64,000 nucleotides of DNA from Isoetes taiwanensis. Lineage: Eukaryota > Streptophyta > Lycopodiopsida > Isoetales > Isoetaceae. Where the stretch lies: assembly GCA_021234155.1 (NCBI GenBank), contig JAJEKV010000022.1:8682934-8746933 (forward strand), in the 5' to 3' direction. Positions 13,401 to 22,084 of this stretch are shown here, piece after piece; the first letter of the stretch is position 1; the number at the start of each line of letters is the position of its first letter. A program made the position numbers and the translations under genes. The notes beneath the pieces are model-generated. The model made no database searches and had not been told where the DNA came from. It worked only from the letters and a program-made list of their open reading frames with translations.

Positions 13401-14536
13401 ATCCTATTACTTGAATATACATATGCTGCAGATATCTATGCATTGATTTATCCTCAAGGTTGCATTTCCTTGTCTTTTTTCTATGAATACGAACATTGGG
13501 CAAAGGGATACAAAGGGTGAAGGGCTATAAGCGCGGAAAAACCCAATGTACCTTTTGGCCCTTCATGTTTTACCATTAATATGCTAATTCATGACCGATT
13601 GGTCTGCAGTGTATCGGTTTTCACCTCCCTTTGTCTACCATTTGCTCGCTTGGATGTGTTCTATGGAAAAGGGCGTTGGAATGGAAGATAAGATCCGAAC
13701 ATCCGCAATAAAATGACCTTAAGTTCTTCACAGAATCGTGATGAAACCTGATGGCTATATTTTGCTAACATGCTGTTGTTACATGGATCCATTAAGGTAT
13801 GAAATACATGTTTTCAATACTCAAGTAGGCTGGCAAAAACAGATACAATGGTGTCCACCGAGTTTAAAGGTGCATGAATTGTAAAATATAGATTGCTATT
13901 GTAATCATAAATCCAAATTTCATGGAAGCATCTTTTGATAAGACATATTGGTCTAATACTGCTGAATACTGGTCTAATACTGCTGAATATTGACTTAATA
14001 TTTCCAGTAATATGCATATTTATTATGCTGTATGTTCCCTCTTTACGCTTGTGTATTTTTGAAAGCAAACAAGTTGATTATCATCTTATCTTTTGTAATG
14101 CGGAACATACAGGTCCAGGCTTGCACTATTTAAATAGACTGCATGACAATCAATATGACTTAGTAATATGTGGTAGAAGCATGATCGGTACAGAAATTAT
14201 GGGGTGGACCAGTCTACCTTATACCTTCAAATGACCAAGTTTCTGTATTTAATTTATGTCATAGACATTGTCCTAATAGATACATAAGATAATGAATAAC
14301 AAAGACTAATGACTCAAATGTCTAATGGGTCTGTTATGCATTGGTTAAATGTTATATTGGTTGAAACATGCATATTGTCAAGTTCTGTAGCAGCTTGCAA
14401 ATGATGGAACATGATTCTTTAGAATGCAGGTACCATTCCTCTCATTGCATGACTTATAATGGATTGATAATACAACTTAGGGATTGACCGAAGTTGATGT
14501 ATGTGCTAGCTAGTTATACTAGGCTAGTTCTACTGG

Positions 14537-14680
14537 TTTTTTTTTTTTTTTTTTTTTTTTTCGCTTTCGCAAGGGAAAAATTTTTTTTCTACGGGCGACG
14601 ATTTTATTAAAAAATACGTATTTTTTGATTTTATACGTCAGGAATTTTAATTTTGTACGTATAGAACCTATCCCTGATAT
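14537..14680 (-). mobile_element. Poly(T) run: likely poly(A) 3' end of a minus-strand retroinsertion
   Basis: The array is interrupted after tctactgg by about 25 consecutive T residues, followed by an AT-rich block with repeated tacgta-type motifs. On the minus strand this is a poly(A) tail preceded by the short motif cccttgcgaaagcg, as expected for the 3' end of a retroposed copy (SINE, LINE or processed transcript). I could not find its 5' end or a target duplication. Confidence 0.45.
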
Positions 14681-15260
14681 CTACTATTCTCAATGCAGCT
14701 AAATTTTGCTCTTCTCAACAAGTAGCAGATCAGTGCAGGGATGGATGATCGAGCATTTAGAATCCTGCAAGTCTGTGACAATCTAATATTGTTGTAGAGG
14801 ACGATCTGCCGGAAGATTTCTGCTTCGAATGACGCCTCTAAGCATCTTTCCCATGGCACTTACCTCTGGCGGAAACAATATCTGGATGTTGCCCGCTCTT
14901 TAGCCCTCCTCCCGTTTCTTTGGATCAACCCTCTCGCTCAATCGAATCAGTAAATAGGGTTCGTTAATTCAAGCAATTGTTTCATAATCGAATAAACAAA
15001 CACATTTTTTACTTTGGCTATCTAGCCACCGCTTCCCCGACTGGGTTTCAATCACCAGTTTTTCATGCACGACTGAGACCTAGAACAGTCTTGTCTCGAC
15101 AACGCATGGCGGGTCATCGGATTTTTTGAGTTCCTAGAATTTTTTCAAAAATATGAGCTCTAGTTTATGAAATCGACTTCAACAATTCGAACTTAACCTC
15201 CCACAGATCATCTCCGAGGATCTGCCGGCCGATAGCACTCCAGTCTTCCGCCATCATGAA
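14668..15260 (-). other. Unrecognised minus-strand exon-like pieces
   Basis: On the minus strand, an ATG near 15256 begins MMAEDWSAIGRQILGDDLW and reaches a possible GAG|GTTAAG donor near 15195. A second open segment (14668-14859) follows a GTAAGT-like site. No family was identified and the pieces do not join into one frame. The open segment ends next to the poly(A)-like end at 14537, so it may belong to the same retroinsertion. Confidence 0.25.
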
Positions 15261-15377
15261 GCCTTCCTCTTATATCATGAAAAACGTAAGAACTTTTCTT
15301 ACTTAGGACGTACATGTATGTGTATTTTAAAGCTTGTGAGATAACAATTGTTTCTGTTGCAATATGTTATTTTCAAG

Positions 15378-15614
15378 CCCGGGGGATTCACTTATAACAA
15401 AGGGGATATGCCATCTGCGTTCAGGGGGTAGTAAAAAACCCCCTAGTATACTGACTTATGAAAGCTATTTTAACCACTTTAAGTATATGGTTTACCCCAA
15501 ATAGTGGTTAAAAAACCCCTAGTATGGTACGTATGCCTACGTAAAGTGGTCGAAAAAACCCCCTATAGTTGAACTCACATGTTCTGTACGCCCAACAAAT
15601 GTGAATCCCCCGGG
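15378..15614. mobile_element. MITE, 237 bp, 14-bp TIRs, 8-bp TSD (hAT-like)
   Basis: The element starts CCCGGGGGATTCAC and ends with the exact reverse complement. It is flanked by a perfect 8-bp duplication, ttttcaag, at 15370-15377 and 15615-15622. It is non-coding and holds repeated aaaaaccccct motifs. An 8-bp TSD with short TIRs is typical of hAT (or P) non-autonomous elements. The terminal bases are not the usual CA of hAT, so the superfamily is tentative. Confidence 0.9.
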
Positions 15615-15684
15615 TTTTCAAGGCATAAAGATATTAAGATTGAGAACAACTATATAGTCTTAAAGATAAATATCAAAGATCCTA

Positions 15685-16350
15685 CTATATGGATAAAAAT
15701 GAGCAAGCTCTACCATTACAAACTTGGACCATATCAACAGCAAATAGCTTAGAGAATTTAAGGAGACTGAATTCTTCAAGTTTCCAGCACTCACAAATGA
15801 GAGCCAACGAAAATGGCCAAAGACAAAGGTAACTTAAGAGCTTACATAGTAGGACTATGATCGTAGCTGACATAAGGAGACAAATTGCTACAATTATGGA
15901 TAGGGATGAACGCAGTTTCATGTCTTTGGTTTCACTCTCAAATCTATGTTCTTTCACTTCAAGTTTATATTCTGGCAGTACACATTCCACAAAACCATAC
16001 CCTAATTTTTGAAGAAAAGCTAATTTGATGAAAGAAATGCATCTAATTTGAGAAGAAGACATAAAGATTGGAGGAAAACACAGTACCTTAGCTGTTCAAA
16101 ATCATCAAATTGAAGTCTCTCTGGCTCCTTTAGTCACTATCTTTGGGCTGTAAAGGATTTTCCAACTAGCAAAACATCATGCCACAGTAAATCAGCATCA
16201 ATCAAACATAAATCATTGCCTACCTGTCTGATATCCTCCTCCAAGCTCAACGAACAGCAAATCGGACCATATTGCAAGGTCTTCCGTGAGATTTTTGATG
16301 TGGTTTAGGACAGCGGGACTCCTCTACGTTCAAAATAGAGTGAAGCATTA
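15685..16350 (-). pseudogene. Exon-bearing block, copy 1 of a local duplication; unknown gene with TM segment
   Basis: Minus strand. Near 16330-16235 an exon-like stretch reads RSPAVLNHIKNLTEDLAIW then SDLLFVELGGGYQ and ends at a CAGACAG|GTAGGC donor. A second segment (about 16165-16090) carries two in-frame stops. A 125-codon open frame (15685-16062) includes a hydrophobic helix (SIIVAICLLMSATIIVLLC), a possible membrane segment. Copy 2 lies about 972 bp to the right, with the same exon and stops. The gene was not recognised, and the shared stops suggest it was already broken before duplication. Confidence 0.4.
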
Positions 16351-16760
16351 AAGTTTAGGGCCACTATTTTTTTGCCACTTTTTTTTATTGACCATGATAT
16401 AGGTCATAAAGAATAACACATCTTGCCAATTAAGAACAAAAAATAAGGTGAATGTGAGAAGGCAGATCCAAAAATGGTACGGATTCGACGGTTTCTATAG
16501 AACCTGCAAGAAAAGGATTCCAAGAAGCATGTCTTCGGTGGATGCTAAAAAGGAAATGATTGGCAGCCTAGTCTCATCTTTCTTAATGGTCTTCTATGTT
16601 ATCTTAATGCTAATATGCTAGCTTTTGCCTTGAAGATTTTAATATTTAAGTATTATAAGTCTAATGACCAGTTATTTGCCCTGTCGAAGTTGCATGGTGC
16701 TTTTTAAGAAGGCAATTTGCAATTGAAATTTGGTAAGATTAAACAGATGGGATTTTAAGT
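16351..16760. other. Spacer between the two duplicated blocks
   Basis: AT-rich sequence with T-rich runs and no recognisable gene or element ends. It separates the two copies of the local duplication. Confidence 0.5.
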
Positions 16761-16763
16761 AAG

Positions 16764-17326
16764 ATCACAAATGAGAGCCAACGAAAATGGCCAAAGAAAA
16801 AGGTAACTTAGGAGCATACATAGTAGGACTATGATTGTAGCTGACATAAGGAGACAAATTGATACAATTACGGATAGGGATGAACGCAGTTTCATGTCTC
16901 TGGTTTCACTCTCAAATCTATGTTCTTTCACTCTTAAGTTTATATTCTGGCAGTACACATTCCACAAAACCATACCCTAATTTTTGAAGAAAAGCTAATT
17001 TGATGAAAGAAATGCATCTAATTTGAGGAGAAGACATAAAGATTGGAGGAAAATGGTACCTTAGCTGCTAAAAATCTTCAAGCTGAAGTCTCTCTGGCTC
17101 CTTTAGTCACTATCTTTGGGCTGTAAAGGATTTTCCATGGAGCAAAACATCATTCCACAGTAAATCAGCATCAATCAAACATAAATCATTGCCTACCTGT
17201 CTGATATCCTCCTGCAAGCTCAACAAACAGCAAATCAGACCATATTGCAAGGTCTTTCGTGAGATTTTTTATGTGGTTTAGGACAGCGAGACTCCTCTAC
17301 GTTCAAAATAGAGTGAAGCGTTAATA
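16764..17326 (-). pseudogene. Exon-bearing block, copy 2 of a local duplication
   Basis: About 560 bp closely matching 15790-16350 at an offset of about 972 bp, with a few substitutions (for example RSLAVLNHIKNLTKDLAIW in place of RSPAVLNHIKNLTEDLAIW). The exon-like stretch again ends at CAGACAG|GTAGGC and the hydrophobic helix is conserved (SVIVSICLLMSATIIVLLC). This copy ends shortly before the C2-domain exon at 17368. The shared similarity supports a local duplication. The function is unknown. Confidence 0.45.
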
Positions 17327-17367
17327 TTGGTCTATATATGGTTGTTAACCACACAAATCCTTTACAG

Positions 17368-17675
17368 ATTAGCCGCAAGACAAAGACCATTTCTCAGAAC
17401 CTCAATCTTGTTTGGAATCAAGAATTTGAGTTTATGAGTCTGCTGAAGAAGAATACCTAAAATTAAGGTGCTATGATGCCGACTTTTTGATGAATGATGA
17501 AAATATGGGAAGCGCACGGATAAATTTATCTGATCTTGAAGTAGGGGTAACTAAGGACGTGTGGGTGCCACTAGATAAGATTAATAAGGGAGTGATACGA
17601 CTGAACCTTGAAGTTACTGAACCAGAAGCCAAATTGTTATTACCTCTCAAATGGCCTATTGTTGGTAAACTTTAA
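17368..17675 (+). pseudogene. C2-domain gene fragment (extended-synaptotagmin/NTMC2-like)
   Basis: After a TTTACAG acceptor the frame reads KTKTISQNLNLVWNQEFEF, the K-T..LNPxWNexFeF strand motif of C2 domains. It then shifts by one base near 17435 and resumes with EEEYLKLRCYDADFLMNDEN and MGSARINLSDLEVG, ending ...VIRLNLEVTEPEA. This is the second half of a C2 fold, whose family role is Ca2+/phospholipid binding, for example at ER-plasma membrane contact sites. The Asp-containing CYDADFLMNDE loop is retained, while the N-terminal half is not seen. The frameshift and missing parts make it a pseudogene or poorly read remnant. It lies just left of an old transposase, so capture by a TE is possible but unproven. 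Confidence 0.7.
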
Positions 17676-17866
17676 CTGATGTACATATTTTCCAGATGTA
17701 AATATATGACAGTCTTTTTGTTATTCAAAGTGCACATGAGTACTTGTTTTGGTACAAGTTTTTCTCTTCTTTCATATTTGGTATAAGTTTCAGTGTCTAC
17801 ACATTATTAAGTGATCTTAATATGCTTTGTAGATGAAGGGACTAATGTGCAAAAGTCTATTAAATT

Positions 17867-18257
17867 GTTACGGGAAAGAATTCTGTAGTGCCTGGATGCT
17901 CAAACCAATACGGAAAGCTGCAAGTACATTGGGTTGGGTATTAGTTCTCGCTGCCATACCGCTCTTCCTGGAATTTGGGAAAAGGTTGACAATGTAGAAG
18001 ATAAAGGAGAACGAGATGAATTGAAAATTCTGTTGGCAGCAAATCATTTGGTGGATAACCCTTGGGGACAACCAATTGTACAGGATGAGGAACGAATAGG
18101 ATGGAGTAGATTGCCAGTAGCACGTGTAGTTGAAACGTCATGGACTACTACTTTGGAGAGCACTTCTACAGCCAACTGGAAGAAAGGAAGGCATGATGCA
18201 ATAGTCATTAAATATAGGCCTCCTGAGGATATTTTGAAAGTACACTATGAACCATGA
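17867..18257 (+). pseudogene. Possible continuation of the C2 gene: TM segment plus unknown C-terminal domain
   Basis: One frame reads KPIRKAASTLGWVLVLAAIP followed by LFLEFGKRL, a likely membrane helix, then stops. A second frame opens at about the same point and reads 107 codons: KVDNVEDKGERDELKILLAA through NPWGQPIVQDEERIGWSRLP to ...ILKVHYEP and a TGA. A one-base shift between them would give a TM-plus-domain protein. I do not recognise the domain. Same strand and spacing as the C2 exon suggest one spliced gene. Confidence 0.4.
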
Positions 18258-18480
18258 ACCCGTGGTGTAAATATGTTGTATTTATTTGTACAACATGAAT
18301 ATATAGACCATTTTTCCATGAAAATCTGTTCATGTCTTGTCTTCATATTGATAAAATGATATTAATGCTTATGTAATAAACTTCATGCAATTCTGATCAA
18401 ATTGGGATATAAATGTACGATGATGTACAACAGATGTACATTGATGTATGTAAATGTATGTTTACATCTCTAGATCTGAG
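18258..18480. repeat. AT-rich stretch with TGTACAT-type motifs
   Basis: No gene. Between about 18408 and 18470, gatgtaca/tgtacat-like words recur just past the 3' end of the older transposase. A larger cluster of the same word lies on the far side of that gene at 31740-32010. Confidence 0.5.
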
Positions 18481-19463
18481 TTAGTCCATGACATCTACAA
18501 TTATTGGAAGTTGTGATAGCAATGACTCATGAACTTCATCGGGCAAATGAAATGCTGTGGCTGCCCCCTTCAGCCTGTGAGTTATTTTGTTGAATGGAAT
18601 TCTAACCCCAATCACGAATTCAGCAGATACCAAAACATTCTTACTAGGAAGCAGTTTATACTTGTTGTGGCAGCTTAGAATTAGTTCATAATATTGCCCT
18701 TCAATGACACTAGCATCAGTAGAGCATTTCCATATAGTCATCAACTGAATCATCTTCCAATGTATGCTTTTACCTTGTACATATTAGAACATAGTATGGA
18801 ACACCTTTCTGGTGCTGCAACAAAAACATCAGAAACTCCTACAGTGTCATCTAAACGAGGCTCTTCTTCTGCATACAACACATCCACATCATTTTCAGCT
18901 TCCCCACGAGAGGGAACATGATCTGTTATCACAATGTTGTATGTCCTCACAATTCAGCCAATCGAAAATAATGCAAGCATCACAGAAGCACGAGAGTGGT
19001 CTGCAAAGCAACTTCGTTAGGTCATTTGGGTTTATGGTTGAGACGAAATGTATCTGCTGAGTACCATGTAAAGTCCTTAAATGCTTGCTGCCTGTCGACA
19101 TCAGTTTTTCCAACCTCCCAAAATATCCTTTCACACTCCGAGTCCTTGGTTCTTAAAACTGCACAAGTTGTTGCTACACCTGTCACTGGCATACCATCTT
19201 GTTTCCTTTGCACGCTCTCAAACCATTTAATTTTCTTTGCTCGCTCTCAAGCCATAACTTGGCTATACCAGCCTTTCCATCATGTGTGCCTTTCCCATGG
19301 CCAGATCCAAAGAAATTCCATATCTCTCAAATTTTCAACATGGTATCTGCAGATTCCATACCATACCCTTGAGGATTTGAACTAAGATGCACAACCACCC
19401 GACCATACATAATGAAGGTTTATATCACTGCCTCCATTATTCTTAAGCCATGCCAAATGTAAT
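18481..19463 (-). pseudogene. Older DDE transposase (element C), C-terminal half, decayed
   Basis: Minus strand. Pieces in several frames match the other transposases here: a degraded catalytic block near 19400-19360 reading VWSGGCAS, stop, FKSSR (other copies have SDGxxSQFK), ERIFWEVGKTDVDRQQAF near 19140 (others read RFFWEIGVDEVDR), a Cys-rich RPLSCFCDACI near 18990, and a C-terminal domain with SVIEGQYYELIL and FHLPDEVHESLLSQLP (18481-18753). The catalytic Asp of the second motif reads Gly and a stop replaces Gln. The gene is cut at 19463 by the 11.1 kb element A. Its upstream half is at 30589-31740, and the frame rejoins across the TAAT duplication. Confidence 0.85.
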
Positions 19464-19682
19464 GGATAAAACCACGCTGTGGTATATCAAAAACGTGCAT
19501 TTTGACGCCACATTTTGGCACCACCTTTGTGGTAGAATCAGGTGGTGCATACCGAAGCGGAGATTGCGGGAGTGCAAATTAATGAGCGTCGGTTATTTTG
19601 AATTTTATGCCACATCATTGTCCACCTTTTTGAATTAAGAAAGAATCACCTCTTCCTCTCTGTTTTTGCCACTTCTTGCCGA

Positions 19683-20280
19683 TTGAACCCTAATGGAGTC
19701 GAATTGAACATACTTGGTTACACGATGAAATCTCTCCTCAAACAAGAGATTGTGCCCCACGAAGATCTAAAGAAGCTTTGGGGTGACAGAGTTCCAAATA
19801 AATCGCTCTGTGTATTTTCCCCAAATGTTTTGTTCAAACCGAAAAAATTAAGGTATATGTTTTCTTGTACAAGTTGAAGAATCCGAGCAATGAACAATAC
19901 AAAGAGTTCATGCAAATTTACAAAAAGAATTACAGGGGACACATACATGGGGTGGAATGGCTCCGAACCCTGGCAAAGGGCTTATTATCCGCATATAAAG
20001 GGGGAAGTCAGTTTAATTGGAAGAGCTTCTGATTATTATAAAAACTCCTGATGAGAAAGCAGAGGCCAGTTCTTCTAGACCCAAGAGAAAGCATAGGCAA
20101 ATCCAACCTGACGAGGAGGAAAATAGTAAAAGTAACACGGATGATGAAGATGATAGGGAAAAAACCAAATCAGGTTCCTCTAGACCACACATTCAATCCG
20201 AACTCACAATCAAAACAAAAAAAGAGCAATGTTCTCGAGACCAAAACATGCCATTGCGGTATGTTCAATTATTAGTTGTG
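19683..20280 (+). pseudogene. Accessory gene of element A, N-terminal part
   Basis: The frame reads ILGYTMKSLLKQEIVPHEDL then KKLWGDRVPNKSLCVFSPNV, shifts one base near 19855, and resumes with LYKLKNPSNEQYKEFMQIYK and GVEWLRTLAKGLLSAYKGGS to a stop at about 20030. A highly charged linker follows (KAEASSSRPKRKHRQ, then an acidic DDEDDREKTK run), a typical nuclear-type low-complexity region. The start is uncertain: the nearest ATG (19692) is followed by an early stop. The N-terminal module followed by a coiled coil and a zinc finger resembles the accessory gene of element B, although sequence identity is low. No known family was recognised. Confidence 0.5.
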
Positions 20281-20466
20281 TTACAACAGAAAAAAATCTC
20301 AAGCTTGATCTAGATTGTTTCTATCAACACAGAAAAGGTAACATCAAATCTACTTCAAGAATATGTCTACTACCATTTTGCATCATGTTGGCTGTATTGT
20401 CATGTTGTGTCTCTATGATGCCATCTGTGGGGCATTTCGTGCAATGGATGCCAGAATGATAGATGA

Positions 20467-20680
20467 GGTATGTGTGGTGGTGGTGAGTTGTTGGCATCCA
20501 CCATGTCCCACACCACACTCCACCACCACCACACACACACCACCACACACACACACACCACCACCACCACCACCAATGTGTTGTGGTGTGTCTTGTCAAG
20601 CAAAATGTATGGTGTGTGGTGTGTGGTATGTGGTGGTGTGTAGAGACTACCTTGTGTTGTGTGGTGTGTGATTGTGGTTT
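20467..20680. repeat. CA-rich then TG-rich microsatellite in an accessory-gene intron
   Basis: The plus strand is CCACCA/CACACA-rich (about 20490-20575) and then switches to TGTGGTGTG-rich (about 20576-20680), so the two halves are partly complementary and could fold back. Open frames here are compositional artefacts. Confidence 0.8.
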
Positions 20681-20739
20681 TCCATCGCGACGCGGGCTTA
20701 CTATGTTAGGAGGTCACATATAATGTAGTGTTTTGTTTT

Positions 20740-20919
20740 GCGCACTATGGCGGACTTGTGAAGGAATGGTTGGCTGCAACATCAGCTAGGTTTGATAGAT
20801 GCAAGCAACGATTGCAAGCAAACGAGGATAGGAAAAATGATATCAAAAGAAAGATTGAGTTGATGGAGCATAAAGCATCGAAATTAGAGCTGATTTGGTA
20901 CGATGGCAATCAATCATGA
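20740..20919 (+). pseudogene. Accessory gene of element A, coiled-coil segment
   Basis: The open frame YGGLVKEWLAATSARFDRCK then QRLQANEDRKNDIKRKIELM and EHKASKLELIW is strongly helical with heptad-like spacing, as for a coiled coil. It ends at TGA (20917). In element B the accessory protein also has a coiled coil between its N-terminal module and a Cys/His finger, so this is read as the equivalent region. No splice signals were clearly assigned. Confidence 0.5.
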
Positions 20920-21034
20920 CAAAGAACCGAAAAGCAGAGGGTGTTCGGGTTGTGTTTAACTAAAGGATGAAGAGCTAAATGGTACAAAGGTTAACTGCCC
21001 GGCTGAAACAATTGAATAAGGAATTAACAAAACT

Positions 21035-21299
21035 GAAATTGAGCTAAAGGCATGTGAAGACTTCTCACTGAGCCGCTACCTTGAATGCAAAGATTTGAGA
21101 TTTTTCTCGAAATGTAGTGGTCATGACACTCCTTTAGATCCCCGTGACTTCCAATGCTTCCCGAGGCGTAAGAAGAGGGTGATGAAGGTTGTCCATTTTG
21201 TGGATGTTGTCCGAAATGGGAGGGTAAAATATTGCCGATTGTGATAGCGGAGCACGCAAACCAAAGATCACATTCCATGTCTATCACACCATTTGAGGT
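21035..21299 (+). pseudogene. Accessory gene of element A, putative zinc-finger segment
   Basis: One frame reads IELKACEDFSLSRYLECKDL, RFFSKCSGHDTPLDPRDFQC and FPRRKK. After a one-base shift near 21178 it continues EGDEGCPFCGCCPKWEG and ILPIVIAEHANQRSHS to PFEV, ending at a GTAAAT donor. The CPFCGCC cluster plus the nearby Cys and His residues suggest a metal-binding finger, in the position where element B encodes a RING-like finger. The exact ligands are uncertain. Confidence 0.45.
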
Positions 21300-21589
21300 A
21301 AATATTATCATCTCTAACCCTCGTCTAAAGACTCTATTGATTTTGAATTTGTTTTGCAGACACTCTAGAACCTGCTGCAGCCCCAGTTATGCCCACATTA
21401 TGATTGAGACATGGCTTTTGGCTTTTGGTGTTCGAGTGGTACCACAAGAACCAATAGACACAAGTAAGTCCAAAGAGGGGTGAAAGCAAGGTTTGGGAAG
21501 TCTCGATGCTTGTACTCAGGTCTCTTTCATCCTGGCTTAGTCTCTTCCATCCTGGCTGACTTAGTCTCTTTTGCTTGTCCTGTTTCTTG

Positions 21590-21647
21590 TATCTAAAGTG
21601 CCCCCTGGGATGAGATCGCTCGCTCATTTTAGGGGGCACTTTAGATA
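21590..21647. other. Perfect 17-bp inverted repeat, 24-nt loop
   Basis: The arms tatctaaagtgccccct (21590-21606) and agggggcactttagata (21631-21647) are exact reverse complements. The 24-nt loop carries another short self-complementary word around gatcgctcgctc. This lies in a non-coding stretch of the accessory gene of element A (21490-21790) that also holds short direct repeats of catcctggct and ttagtctctt. It could be the relic of a tiny foldback insertion or a transcript hairpin. Confidence 0.75.
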
Positions 21648-21819
21648 TATATAAACAGAAACATCGAAAAGAGAGTAAAAAAGCCTGCGCGTGACCCTCT
21701 TGAATGGTTGTCAACTCACCAGGCTTGATATTGTTCGCTGCAAACAATATAGATTCGCTGCAAACAAGTGCCTTAACTAATGTTTACTGATGTTGTCACA
21801 GGTCTACTGACTACGTGTT

Positions 21820-22014
21820 TGCAGAATTGCAGAAATTTGAGGCCAAGGATATCCAACAGTTATCCACGCCTCGTCCGGTTATGAGGCCGCAAGATACCTC
21901 CTTTGTACCTAGAATTCACCCCATTTGATACTCCTAAGTCAATCCCAAATTCCGACGGCGGGAGACTCCAAAACAAAATTTGATAGTCAATCAATGCGCC
22001 AGATCAAGTAAGTA
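21820..22014 (+). pseudogene. Accessory gene of element A, exon-like segment after the finger
   Basis: After a GTTTGCAG acceptor (ending about 21825) the frame reads ELQKFEAKDIQQLSTPRPVM and RPQDTSFVPRIHPI to a stop. A shifted frame continues TPFDTPKSIPNSDGGRL towards a GTAAGT-type donor near 22010. Low complexity, Ser/Pro-rich. It is probably a linker between the finger and the phosphatase domain. Confidence 0.35.
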
Positions 22015-22084
22015 CCGATGCCGCATACATGATTTATTTTTTTTGTATTTTTCTGTGGTCTTCCTCATTTCAATTATGTTGCAG

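Larger units (their letters stand above)
170..14536. repeat. Tandem array of a ~3.36 kb unit, about 4.3 copies
   Basis: The same succession of landmarks recurs head to tail. Using the segment reading tgggcaaagggatac as phase, copies start near 176, 3390, 6754, 10118 and 13494, giving periods of roughly 3214, 3364, 3364 and 3376 bp. The last copy is cut at 14536 by a poly(T) run. Copies starting at 6754 and 10118 are nearly identical by eye. The copy at 176 and parts of the one at 3390 carry many short clustered replacements. The unit is AT-rich and non-satellite: it holds exon-like segments, splice-like sites and an internal 95-bp sub-repeat. No protein family was recognised. It is probably a recently amplified segment of a gene or TE. 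Confidence 0.9.

Noticed and set aside
170-14536. Ribosomal DNA array
   Set aside because: No rRNA-like conserved sequence, low GC, and a 3.36 kb unit too small for a plant 45S repeat.
20324-20671. Open frames over the 20.5 kb microsatellite
   Set aside because: Same compositional artefact (His/Thr/Pro or Trp/Cys/Val runs).
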